NCBI GenBank assembly: GCA_910584805.1
Contig: CAJUCB010000002.1
Location: forward strand, 1 to 47,194
Direction of reading: 5' to 3'
Source of the DNA: an uncultured Oscillospiraceae bacterium
GTDB taxonomy: Bacteria; Bacillota; Clostridia; Oscillospirales; Oscillospiraceae
Length of the DNA: 47,194 nt
Below the pieces are notes generated by a model. That model saw nothing but the letters and a program-made list of their open reading frames with translations. It was not told the origin of the DNA and ran no database searches. Positions 7,245 to 15,315 of the stretch are shown here, in pieces (position 1 is the stretch's first letter; each line of letters starts with the position of its first letter). The position numbers and the translations under genes were made by a program.

Positions 7245-8402
7245 ATGGACCCGATCAGAATCTTGCACCTTGGCCTGGGCGACAGCTACTACGGCACAGA
7301 GAGCGTTATCTTAAACCTATACCGCCACATTGACCGCGCCCGGTACCAGTTCGACTTCCTGGTGAGCCACCACTTCCAGGCCATCGAATATGAGGCGGAG
7401 GTGGAAGCCCTGGGGGGGCACGTTTACCGCCAATACTATAAGTTCTATGAGAAGGACCAGCCCGGCTACCTCTCCCCCATGGACTTTTGGGCATCCCACC
7501 CAGAAATCCAGGGGGGGATCCACTATAACTTGAATGCCTTTGGGGTCTGGCACCTGCAATTCCTCAAGGCCGCCAAACAACTGGGCTATCCCATCCAGTT
7601 GGTCCACTCCCACAACGCCCTCCACGGCGCGGACTCCCTGGCCATGGCCCGGACCCAGCTGCAAGCCACCTTACTGCGCTCCCTGGCGGTGCGCAACAGC
7701 AACTGCCGCATCGCCTGCTCCCAGGACGCAGGCCACTGGGGCTTTGGGGGCAGCAGCTTTGAGCGCTTCCCCAACGCCGTAGACGCCGGGCGCTTCGCCT
7801 TTGACCCAGAGGCCCGGGCACGCCTGCGGGCCCAGCACGGCCTTCAGGACAAGCTGGTCCTGGGCTTTGTGGGGCGCCTCACCAACCAGAAATACCCGGA
7901 GTTCTTATTGGAAATCCTCCGGGCGGTGAACCAGCTCCGGGAGGACGCGGTTTTGGTCCTCCTGGGCGAAGGGGAGCTGCGCGGCACCATGGAGGAGATG
8001 ATCCAGGCCTACAAGCTGGACAATGTGCGCTTCATGGGCTGGGTGGACAACCCCCAGGAGTGGATGCAGGCCTTTGACCTGCTACTGCTGCCCTCCCGCC
8101 ACGAGGGCTTGGGTCTGGTGCTGGTGGAGGCCCAGGCTGCCGGCCTGCCCTGCCTGGCCTCGGACCAGGTGCCCCAGGAGGCCAAGGTCACGGACCGGCT
8201 GCGCTATCTCTCCATCCAGTCCCCAGAGCCCTGGGCCCAGGCCATCCAAACGGTGGATTTCTCCTACGACCGCCGGAAAGGCCGGGAGGCCGTGGCCGCC
8301 GCCGGGCACGACATCCAGGAGAATGCCAAGCGTCTGGAAGCCATCTATGACCAGCTGCTGCGCCAGCATCCCCTGGGCTCCGCCAGGGGCAACACACCCT
8401 GA
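7245..8402 (+). CDS. Glycosyltransferase, GT-B fold (GT4-like)
   Basis: 385-residue cytoplasmic or membrane-associated glycosyltransferase that adds a sugar to a lipid-linked surface glycan. The N-terminal Rossmann half begins RILHLGLGDSYYGTESVILNL. The C-terminal donor-binding half shows VLGFVGRLTNQKYPEFLLE, VLLGEGELRG, FMGWVDNPQEWMQAFDLLLLPSRHEGLGLVLVEAQAAGLP, the usual GT4 EX7E region with its first Glu in SRHEGLGLVLVE. The start follows GGGGGAAAC. The flippase gene begins 28 bases after its stop. Donor and acceptor sugars are not predictable here. Confidence 0.9.
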   Translation: MDPIRILHLGLGDSYYGTESVILNLYRHIDRARYQFDFLVSHHFQAIEYEAEVEALGGHVYRQYYKFYEKDQPGYLSPMDFWASHPEIQGGIHYNLNAFGVWHLQFLKAAKQLGYPIQLVHSHNALHGADSLAMARTQLQATLLRSLAVRNSNCRIACSQDAGHWGFGGSSFERFPNAVDAGRFAFDPEARARLRAQHGLQDKLVLGFVGRLTNQKYPEFLLEILRAVNQLREDAVLVLLGEGELRGTMEEMIQAYKLDNVRFMGWVDNPQEWMQAFDLLLLPSRHEGLGLVLVEAQAAGLPCLASDQVPQEAKVTDRLRYLSIQSPEPWAQAIQTVDFSYDRRKGREAVAAAGHDIQENAKRLEAIYDQLLRQHPLGSARGNTP

Positions 8403-8430
8403 GTTCCTTTGCTGCATAACTGGAGGCCCT

Positions 8431-9957
8431 ATGTCCCGAACGGAAAATTCCCTGCGAAACATCAAATTCGCCCTGTTCTTCCAAGCCGCCAGCATTCTGG
8501 TGGCCTTCCTCACCCGAAAGGTGTTCGTGCTGGTGCTCACCCAGGAATATCTGGGCCTGGACGGCACCTTCTCCAACATCCTCACCATGCTCTCCCTGGC
8601 AGAGCTGGGCATTGGCGGGGCCATCACGTACAGCCTATACAAGCCCCTGGCCCAGGACGACCGGGCCCAGATCACCGCCCTCATGGCCCTGTTCCGGCGG
8701 GTGTATTGGAGCATTGGGGGGATTGTGGCCCTGCTGGGCTGCGCCCTAGCGCCCCTGCTGCCGGTGCTGATCCGGGACATGCCGGACCTGCCCCACATCT
8801 ATCTCATCTACATGCTGTTCGTCCTGAACACGGCGCTGTCCTATTTCGGGGTCTATAAACAGTCCCTAATCATCGCCGACCAGCGGCAGTATATCACCTC
8901 TACCTGCCATTATGGGCTGAAGATGCTCCTCTTCCTAGCCCAGGCCCTGTTCCTCTGGCTGACCCACAACTATTTCGTCTACCTGGGCCTCATGCTGGGG
9001 GCCACCTTGGCGGAAAACCTGATCCTCACCTATCAGGCCAACCGCCTCTATCCCTACCTGAAAAAGGCCACACCGGCCCCCCTGCCCCAGGAGACCAGGA
9101 AGGACATCCTGCGCAACACCAAGGCCCTGCTCACCCACCGGGTGGGGGGCATCGTGGTGTTCGGCACGGACAACCTGCTGATCTCCGCTTTCGTGGGGGT
9201 CATCTCCGTGGGCCTCTATTCCAACTACCTGATGGTCACCAACGGCCTCAAGACCGCTTACGGCCAGCTCTTCCGCTCCCTCACCGCCAGCGTGGGGAAC
9301 CTGGGGGCCACCAAGGACTCTGGGCAGGCGGCGCTGCCGGTCTACTGGAAGGTCAACTTCGTGGGGGGGTGGCTCTTTGGCTTTTCCGCCATCTGCCTGG
9401 CGGTGCTGCTCAACCCCTTCATCGACCTCTGGCTGGGGGAGGCCTTCCTCTTCCGCCAGGAGATCGTCTGCCTCATCGCCCTGAATTTCTATGTAACGGG
9501 GATGCGGGAGGCCACCTTGACCTTCCGGGATGCGTACGGCCTCTACTGGTACGACCGCCACAAGCCCATTGCGGAATCCCTCATCAACCTGGCCGTCTCC
9601 GCCGCCCTGGCCATCCCCCTTGGGGTGGCGGGCATCTTCCTGGGCACCTTCATCAGCACCATGACCACCTGCTTCTGGATCGAACCGGTGGTGCTGTTCC
9701 ACTATGGCTTCCACGCCCCGGTGAAGCGCTATTTTCAGGAATACGCCGTCAACACCCTGGTCACCCTAGCCACAGGGGCGGTGGTGTGGTGCCTCTGCAC
9801 CCTGCTGCCCGGCAGCGGGATGGTCCTGTTCTGCGGGAAAGCCGCCGTGTGCCTGGTGGCCGGGAACCTGGGCTACCTGTTGGCCTACCACCGGCGGGAG
9901 GAGTTCCGTTATTTCCTCCAATTGGCATCGGGCATGGTGCGGCGGTTCAAACGGTAA
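8431..9957 (+). CDS. Polysaccharide flippase (Wzx/MATE-like, MviN superfamily)
   Basis: 508-residue integral membrane protein with about twelve to fourteen hydrophobic helices. The N-terminus SLRNIKFALFFQAASILVAFLTRKVFV is characteristic of O-antigen and exopolysaccharide transporters that flip undecaprenyl-linked glycans across the membrane. The frame is open upstream to 8023 because it runs opposite codons of the glycosyltransferase, but the ATG at 8431 has a GGAGG Shine-Dalgarno and gives a protein of the right size. Co-transcribed with the glycosyltransferase. No polymerase or ligase gene lies nearby, so this is a minimal pair rather than a full capsule locus. Confidence 0.9.
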   Translation: MSRTENSLRNIKFALFFQAASILVAFLTRKVFVLVLTQEYLGLDGTFSNILTMLSLAELGIGGAITYSLYKPLAQDDRAQITALMALFRRVYWSIGGIVALLGCALAPLLPVLIRDMPDLPHIYLIYMLFVLNTALSYFGVYKQSLIIADQRQYITSTCHYGLKMLLFLAQALFLWLTHNYFVYLGLMLGATLAENLILTYQANRLYPYLKKATPAPLPQETRKDILRNTKALLTHRVGGIVVFGTDNLLISAFVGVISVGLYSNYLMVTNGLKTAYGQLFRSLTASVGNLGATKDSGQAALPVYWKVNFVGGWLFGFSAICLAVLLNPFIDLWLGEAFLFRQEIVCLIALNFYVTGMREATLTFRDAYGLYWYDRHKPIAESLINLAVSAALAIPLGVAGIFLGTFISTMTTCFWIEPVVLFHYGFHAPVKRYFQEYAVNTLVTLATGAVVWCLCTLLPGSGMVLFCGKAAVCLVAGNLGYLLAYHRREEFRYFLQLASGMVRRFKR

Positions 9958-9991
9958 CTCCAATCACATCCCTTACTTTTTTGACCCACTG

Positions 9992-10029
9992 AAAAAGGCG
10001 GCACTTCCAACTGGAAGCGCCGCCTTTTT
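9992..10029. terminator. Bidirectional terminator between flippase and the thrS unit
   Basis: GGCGGC-A-CTTCCA, AC loop, TGGAAG-C-GCCGCC (9997-10024), flanked by AAAAA (9992-9996) and TTTTT (10025-10029). U-tracts are available in both directions for the convergent flippase and thrS transcription units. Confidence 0.88.
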
Positions 10030-10038
10030 GGCAATTCT

Positions 10039-10443
10039 TTATCCCTGAATATTCGTCCGCTTATTTTTGATGAGGTACAGCTTCTGCCCATCCGCGGTGA
10101 GGCGGGCGTTGTCCAGGACCTCCGGACTCTCCAACAAAATCTCCCGAAGCTTGTTCATGGCAATGATGATGATCCCCCGGTCGGTGGCCTCAATGCCCTT
10201 TTCCTCCACATGCTTAAAGAACGCATTGAAATCCTTGGTGGCAAAGTAGTTGCGGCCCTCCAGGGTGATGGGACGGTAGCGCCCCCCTTGCAGCAGGGCG
10301 GGTTCCATCTGCTCCGCTTTGATCAGGTCCCCCTGGGAGGGTCGGACAGTGAGGGCGTACTTCCCCAGGCCCACAGGGTCCGCGAAGTGGTACTCCGCAG
10401 GCTCGCGGTGGATTTTCCCCTCCGGGTTGGTCTCTAAAAACAT
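10039..10443 (-). CDS. Hypothetical protein downstream of thrS
   Basis: 134 residues, soluble, no signal peptide or TM helix; not recognised. A well-placed GAGGAGG precedes the ATG. It has a mixed alpha/beta appearance with a C-terminal KLYLIKNKRTNIQG tail, and it begins with a short conserved-looking MFLETNPEGKIHREP. It lies 45 bases after thrS, in front of the shared terminator, so it is expressed with thrS under T-box control. A role linked to translation or threonine supply is possible but purely by position. Confidence 0.75.
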   Translation of the reverse strand: MFLETNPEGKIHREPAEYHFADPVGLGKYALTVRPSQGDLIKAEQMEPALLQGGRYRPITLEGRNYFATKDFNAFFKHVEEKGIEATDRGIIIIAMNKLREILLESPEVLDNARLTADGQKLYLIKNKRTNIQG

Positions 10444-10488
10444 ACGCCTTCCTCCTCTGCCAGCGCCCCAGGGGCGCGCCGGGTCTTG

Positions 10489-12255
10489 TTACAGTTCGTT
10501 GTCCAAACGCCGCTCGTCCACGGCCTTTTTCAGTTGGGCGGCAAAGGCCTCATAGTCCATGGCCCCCAAATCGCCCTTGGAACGGGAGCGCACGGCCACC
10601 TGGCCGCTCTCCGCCTCCTTGTCCCCCACCACCAGCATGTAGGGGACTTTTTCCAGCTGGGCTTCGCGAATCTTCTTGCCAATCTTCTCGTTGCGGTGGT
10701 CCACCTCTGCCCGGAACCCGGCGGCGTCCAGCTTGGCCGCCACGCTGTCGGCGTATTCCGCCGCCCGGTCGGTGATGGGCAGCACCTTCACCTGCACCGG
10801 GGACAGCCATGCCGGGAACGCCCCGGCGAAGTGCTCGGTAATCACGCCGATGAAGCGCTCGATGGAGCCCAGCAAGGCCCGGTGGATCATAATGGGGCGG
10901 TGCTTCTCCCCGTCCTCTCCCACGTATTCCAGCTCGAAGCGCTCGGGCATCTGCATGTCCAGCTGGATGGTGCCACACTGCCAGGTACGGCCCAGGGAGT
11001 CGGAGAGGTGGAAGTCCAGCTTGGGGCCATAGAACGCCCCGTCCCCGGCGTTGATGATGAAGTCCTTGCCCATCTCGGTGATGGCGGTCTGCAAGGTCTC
11101 CTCCGCAAACTGCCACACCGCCTCGTCGCCCATGTGGTCCTCGGGCATGGTGCTCAGCTCGATCTGGTAGGTGAGGCCAAAGGTGGAATAGATCTCGTCA
11201 AAGAGCTTCACCACGTTCTTGATCTCGTCCTTCATCTGGTCGGGGGTCATAAAGATGTGGGCGTCGTCCTGGGTGAAGCAGCGCACCCGGAACAGGCCGT
11301 GGAGGGCGCCGCTCATCTCATGGCGGTGGACCAAGCCCAGCTCCGCCACCCGCAGGGGCAGTTCCCGGTAGGAGTGGGGCTCGTTCTTGTACACCAGCAT
11401 CCCGCCAGGACAGTTCATGGGCTTCACGGCATAATCTTCCTCGTCGATCACCGTGGTGTACATGTTGTCCTTATAGTGGTCCCAGTGGCCCGACTGGTGC
11501 CACAGGTGCTGGTTGAGGATGATGGGGGTGGCGATCTCCACATAGCCGTAGCGCTTGTGGCAGCCCCGCCAGTAGTCCAGCAGGGTGTTTTTCAGCACCA
11601 TACCCTTGGGGAGGAAGAAGGGGAAGCCGGGGCCCTCCTCGCTCATCATGAACAGGCCCAGCTCACGGCCCAGCTTCCGGTGGTCCCGGCGCTTGGCCTC
11701 CTCAATCTTTTCCAGGTATTCGTCCAGCTCGTCCTTCTTGGGGAAGGCAATGCCGTACACCCGCTGTAGGGTCTGGCGGTTGGAGTCCCCCCGCCAATAG
11801 GCGGCGTTGCAGGCGGTGAGCTTGATGGCGTTGCCCTTGATGCGCCCGGTGGAATCCAGGTGGGGACCGGCGCACAGGTCGGTGAAGTCCCCCTGCTTGT
11901 AGAAGCTGATGGTGGCGTCCTCGGGCAGGTCGTGGATGAGCTCCACCTTATAGGGCTCCTCCCGCTCCTCCATAAAGGCGATGGCCTCGCCGCGGGGCAG
12001 TTCGAAGCGCTCTAGCTTTAGCTTCTCCTTGCAGATTTTCCGCATCTCTGCTTCCAGCTCCTCTAGCTGGGTCTCGGAGAAGGGTTCGGGGGTGTCGAAA
12101 TCGTAGTAGAAGCCGTTCTCAATGGCGGGGCCGATGGCCAATTTCACCTCCGGGTGCAGGCGCTTCATGGCCTGGGCCAGGACGTGGGAACAGGTATGCC
12201 AATAGGTCTGTTTATACTCGGGGTTTTCAAAGGTATACAGTGCAGCGTCAGACAT
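10489..12255 (-). CDS. thrS: Threonyl-tRNA synthetase (TGS-less)
   Basis: Class II synthetase charging tRNA-Thr. The editing domain (N2) begins almost at once with HTCSHVLA (residues 20-27) and KLAIGPAIENGFYYD. The core has the motif-2 region HRHEMSGALHGLFRVRCFTQDDAHIF, MNCPGGMLVYK, and motif 3 around PIMIHRALLGSIERFIG. The C-terminal anticodon domain ends near VRSRSKGDLG. The usual ~60-residue N-terminal TGS domain of the ~640-residue enzyme is missing; this protein has 588 residues. The ATG at 12255 has GGAGGAGAG at good spacing; an upstream in-frame start would lie inside the T-box terminator and adds no TGS sequence. Confidence 0.95.
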   Translation of the reverse strand: MSDAALYTFENPEYKQTYWHTCSHVLAQAMKRLHPEVKLAIGPAIENGFYYDFDTPEPFSETQLEELEAEMRKICKEKLKLERFELPRGEAIAFMEEREEPYKVELIHDLPEDATISFYKQGDFTDLCAGPHLDSTGRIKGNAIKLTACNAAYWRGDSNRQTLQRVYGIAFPKKDELDEYLEKIEEAKRRDHRKLGRELGLFMMSEEGPGFPFFLPKGMVLKNTLLDYWRGCHKRYGYVEIATPIILNQHLWHQSGHWDHYKDNMYTTVIDEEDYAVKPMNCPGGMLVYKNEPHSYRELPLRVAELGLVHRHEMSGALHGLFRVRCFTQDDAHIFMTPDQMKDEIKNVVKLFDEIYSTFGLTYQIELSTMPEDHMGDEAVWQFAEETLQTAITEMGKDFIINAGDGAFYGPKLDFHLSDSLGRTWQCGTIQLDMQMPERFELEYVGEDGEKHRPIMIHRALLGSIERFIGVITEHFAGAFPAWLSPVQVKVLPITDRAAEYADSVAAKLDAAGFRAEVDHRNEKIGKKIREAQLEKVPYMLVVGDKEAESGQVAVRSRSKGDLGAMDYEAFAAQLKKAVDERRLDNEL

Positions 12256-12300
12256 GGTATCTCTCCTCCAAATAAAATTGATGGGGCTGCAAAGGCAGAA

Positions 12301-12535
12301 ATCCCGCCCCTGCATCAGTCAGGGGCGGGATAGTACATATCTCGCGGTTCCACCCTGCTTGCGCCGCCTGTACAGACTGCGCCGCTTCGTTGCCGCTGTA
12401 ACGGGCGGACCCGTCCCAGCCTAACAGCTATCGCTCTCGGTGGGCGGCTCAGGGATGGTGTCGCTTCCGGGGGGCGGCAGGGAGCTCACAGCCAAAGGCT
12501 CCCCTCTCTGGGCCCGCAGTGCGCCGGGCGAGTTC
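12301..12535 (-). promoter_or_regulatory. T-box riboswitch, threonine (thrS leader)
   Basis: Minus-strand leader with the T-box sequence AGGGTGGAACCGCG at 12356-12343 and a 12-bp terminator stem ATCCCGCCCCTG/CAGGGGCGGGAT (12331-12301) between it and thrS. Stem I lies in the distal part. The specifier is most likely ACC (Thr) at 12459-12457, followed by a purine and CTGAGC closing the helix. Uncharged tRNA-Thr would pair with the specifier and, through its CCA end, with the T-box bulge, favouring the antiterminator. Together with promoter and start it fills most of the 12256-12765 gap. Confidence 0.93.
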
Positions 12536-12567
12536 CCGTCTTGGCCAGTTTGGGTTTATGATGGTCT

Positions 12568-12596
12568 ATTATAGGAGCTTTCCCCGGGCTTGTCAA
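12568..12596 (-). promoter_or_regulatory. Consensus promoter of the thrS T-box transcript
   Basis: TTGACA (12596-12591), 17 bases, TATAAT (12573-12568), perfect in both hexamers. The start point falls near 12561, just before the T-box stem I. Confidence 0.9.
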
Positions 12597-12765
12597 GGGG
12601 TTTTCTGCCCTCTAGACAAGGCTGGAGGCCAGTGTGTCAGAGCCCACCGCACAACTCGCCCTACAATGGGCAGAATATATGGCTTTTCCGCCCCTTCTAT
12701 GGTAAAATGGAAGCAACATCCCCCGCCCTGGCGGGGCAAATCAGAAGGATGGAAGGCGAACAGAG

Positions 12766-13176
12766 ATGAACGATATGATGCGCAGAGTCCAGGAAGGGAT
12801 CGACAGCCAGAGCTTTGCCAAGCTCCTGGGGCTCACCGTGGAAGAGGCCCAGGAGGGCCGTGTGGTGATCTCCTGCCAACGGCGGCCGGAGCTTTTGCAA
12901 CAGACGGGCCTGCTCCACGGCGGCGTGATCAGCGCCCTGTGCGAGGCCTCCGGCGCCTACGCGGCCCTGACGGTGATCCCCGAGGGGCAGTCCATCATCG
13001 GCGTGGAGTGCAAGGTCAACCTCCTGCGGCCGGTGACGGCGGACAAGGCCATCGCCGTGGCCAAAGTCCTCAAGCGGGGCCGCCAGCTGATTGTGGTGGA
13101 TGTAGAGGCCTTCAACCAGGGCAGCGACAAAATCGCCGCCAAGATGGTCTTTACCGGGACCCCAGTGGAAGGGTAA
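12766..13176 (+). CDS. PaaI-family hotdog thioesterase
   Basis: 136-residue acyl-CoA thioesterase-like protein. The hallmark is TGLLHGGVISALCEASGAYAAL (residues about 47-68), where the HGG loop and the acidic residue of the central helix build the active site. It is followed by GVECKVNLLRPVTADKAIAVAKVLKRGRQLIVVDVEAF strands. The start has a GGAAGG Shine-Dalgarno. An extended -10 (TGGTAAAAT, 12700-12708) lies upstream. It stands alone between convergent and divergent neighbours; the substrate is unknown, with aromatic or general acyl-CoA being common in the family. Confidence 0.88.
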   Translation: MNDMMRRVQEGIDSQSFAKLLGLTVEEAQEGRVVISCQRRPELLQQTGLLHGGVISALCEASGAYAALTVIPEGQSIIGVECKVNLLRPVTADKAIAVAKVLKRGRQLIVVDVEAFNQGSDKIAAKMVFTGTPVEG

Positions 13177-13202
13177 GCCGTACCACAACCCAAAACCCAC
13201 AG

Positions 13203-13235
13203 AAAAAGAGGGGCTGTTGTAACAGTCCCTCTTTT
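13203..13235. terminator. Bidirectional terminator
   Basis: AAAAGAGGG, CTGTT, GT loop, AACAG, CCCTCTTTT form a near-perfect stem with A and T runs on opposite sides. It separates the convergent thioesterase and chemotaxis-receptor genes. Confidence 0.85.
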
Positions 13236-13250
13236 GCATAGCTGGAAGGT

Positions 13251-15278
13251 TTATGTAATCTGGAAGCGTCCGATCAGGCTGTTCAGGCTCCGGGCCTGGC
13301 CAGAGAGCTCCATGGAGACCTCTGCACTCTCCTTGGCGGCGGAGGAATTGGCCTGAACCACTGTGGAAATCTCCTTGATGCCATTTTCCACAAAGGCAAT
13401 CATCTCCGACTGCTGCACACTGGCGGCGGCAATCTCGTCCATCAGGGTCTTGATGGCCTGGATACACTCGTTGATGCGCTGCATGGTGGACACCGCCAGG
13501 TCTGTGGACTCCGTCCCCGTTTTCACGTCCTGGATGGAGCGCTTGATGAGCTCGTTGGTGTTCTGGGCAGCCTCTGTGGACTTGGCCGCCAGGCTGCGCA
13601 CCTCTTCCGCCACCACGGAGAAGCCCTTCCCCGCCGAACCGGCGTGGGAGGCCTCCACCGAGGCATTGAGGGCCAGGATGCCCGTCTGGAACGCGATGTC
13701 CTCAATGGCCTTGGTGACTGCGACGATCTGGGCAGAGGAGCGGTCGATGTTCCGGGTGGCAGCGATGAGCTGTTCCATGTTGGTATCCGCCTCGGCGGCG
13801 TAGCCGGTAGCCTGGTCCACCAGCTTGCTGGCGCTGCCGCAGCGCACAGAGCTGTCCTGGATCTGGCTGGTGATGGCCGTCACGTTGGTGACCAGCCCGT
13901 CAATGGAGGCCGCCTGTTCGATGGTCCCCTGGGACAGGGCCTGGGCCCCGGTGGACACCCGGTCGGCACTGCTGTCCACCTGCCGGGCCACGTGGGTAAT
14001 GTCCCGCAGCACCCGCACCAGGTTGGCGTGGATGGAGCGCAAGCTCTCATGGAGCAGCCGGAAGTCCCCGATATAATAGTCCTGGTTCCGGGTAACATCC
14101 ACCGTAAGGTTGCCGTTGGCCATCTCTCCCAGAATCCGCCCCACGTCGTCAATGGTCTGCCGCAGGCAGCCGCAGACCCGGTGGGTGGTCTGGGCAATCA
14201 TGCCGATCTCATCCTCACGGCCATAAAAGATTTCCAGCTCCCGGTCCGCTGAAAGGTTCAGGTCCCCTAGACGGCCGATGGCCCGTTCCACCACCATAAG
14301 CTCCCGGCTCTCCCGGCGCAGGATCAGCAGGGTGAGCAGGATAACCGCAACGCCTACCGCCGCGCACAGTACCCCCACCAGAATACGCACGTTGAGCACC
14401 GCTGCGTAGACCTCGGTGGCGTTGTCCCGAACCATAAAGACCCAGCCCCGGTCCTTCAAATACTTGTAGACCACCAGCTGCTTGGTGCGGTTCTCATCCC
14501 GGTAGGAATATGTACTGGCCTCGGTGCTGCCCTCGGTACGGATGCGCTGGATGATCTCCTGATACCCGGTATCTGTGGTCTCCGTATTCAGCAGGGCGTC
14601 GTCCTCATGGTATAGGTACACGCCGCTGTCCACGTTCAGGAACACGTATTCGCTGTTGGGCAGGCCCTTGATATTCAAATTCAGCAAAGCATCCATCAGG
14701 TGGCTGGCATAGACCCCGGCCCCCACATAGCCGATGCACCGCTGCCCATCAAAGATGGGGTAGTACATGGATAGGATCATGCTGCCGGTGCCTGGGGACT
14801 TCATAATCCCCAGGTTCGTCAGCTGCTGCTGGGCCAGGATGGTATCCTGGAAGGCAGCCAGGGAGTCCCCCGTCCGGGTGGTCATTCCAATGGCCCCCTG
14901 GGAGGTGTGGGTGAGGACATAGGTGCCCGGCGTGGCGATATACAGGCCCTCAAAGACCCCCTTGATGGAGGCGAATTCCTCCGTATACTTCTGGGCCCGG
15001 GCCAGCAGCCCAGGGTTCCCCGGGTCCAGGAGCAGATCATGGACCTCACTGCTCAGGGCGAACGCGGTCATGTATTCCTCCGCCGAGCGCACATACTCGT
15101 TGATGATGGCGGCCCGGGCCTCCACAGCATCAGTCATCTGGTTGGTGATATCGCTCTTGACCATGGACGCGGCATTGGTGGACACGATGATCCACAGCAG
15201 CAGCATCCCACCTAAGGTAATGGCCGATGTGATCACACCGATACGGGTGGCGAGTTTTTTGTTTGCGAGAAATTTCAT
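13251..15278 (-). CDS. Methyl-accepting chemotaxis protein with dCache-type sensor
   Basis: 675-residue receptor. TM1 is near residues 10-36, a large extracytoplasmic double-Cache-like domain spans about 40-300, TM2 is near 305-328, then a HAMP region (about 330-400). The long signalling domain has the conserved hairpin tip segment KGFSVVAEEVRSLAAKSTEAAQNT, which docks CheA and CheW. The ATG at 15278 is preceded by GGAGGAGAG; a start 11 codons upstream lacks this. The gene begins 37 bases after pyk and no promoter is seen between them, so it is probably co-transcribed with a glycolytic enzyme. Implies a motile or formerly motile host. Confidence 0.93.
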   Translation of the reverse strand: MKFLANKKLATRIGVITSAITLGGMLLLWIIVSTNAASMVKSDITNQMTDAVEARAAIINEYVRSAEEYMTAFALSSEVHDLLLDPGNPGLLARAQKYTEEFASIKGVFEGLYIATPGTYVLTHTSQGAIGMTTRTGDSLAAFQDTILAQQQLTNLGIMKSPGTGSMILSMYYPIFDGQRCIGYVGAGVYASHLMDALLNLNIKGLPNSEYVFLNVDSGVYLYHEDDALLNTETTDTGYQEIIQRIRTEGSTEASTYSYRDENRTKQLVVYKYLKDRGWVFMVRDNATEVYAAVLNVRILVGVLCAAVGVAVILLTLLILRRESRELMVVERAIGRLGDLNLSADRELEIFYGREDEIGMIAQTTHRVCGCLRQTIDDVGRILGEMANGNLTVDVTRNQDYYIGDFRLLHESLRSIHANLVRVLRDITHVARQVDSSADRVSTGAQALSQGTIEQAASIDGLVTNVTAITSQIQDSSVRCGSASKLVDQATGYAAEADTNMEQLIAATRNIDRSSAQIVAVTKAIEDIAFQTGILALNASVEASHAGSAGKGFSVVAEEVRSLAAKSTEAAQNTNELIKRSIQDVKTGTESTDLAVSTMQRINECIQAIKTLMDEIAAASVQQSEMIAFVENGIKEISTVVQANSSAAKESAEVSMELSGQARSLNSLIGRFQIT

Positions 15279-15315
15279 AAACTCTCTCCTCCACATAATG
15301 ATCCGCCCCAAAGAC

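Noticed and set aside
8023..8430. Longer flippase starting at 8023
   Set aside because: It would overlap most of the glycosyltransferase C-terminus in another frame and lacks membrane helices; the start at 8431 has GGAGG.
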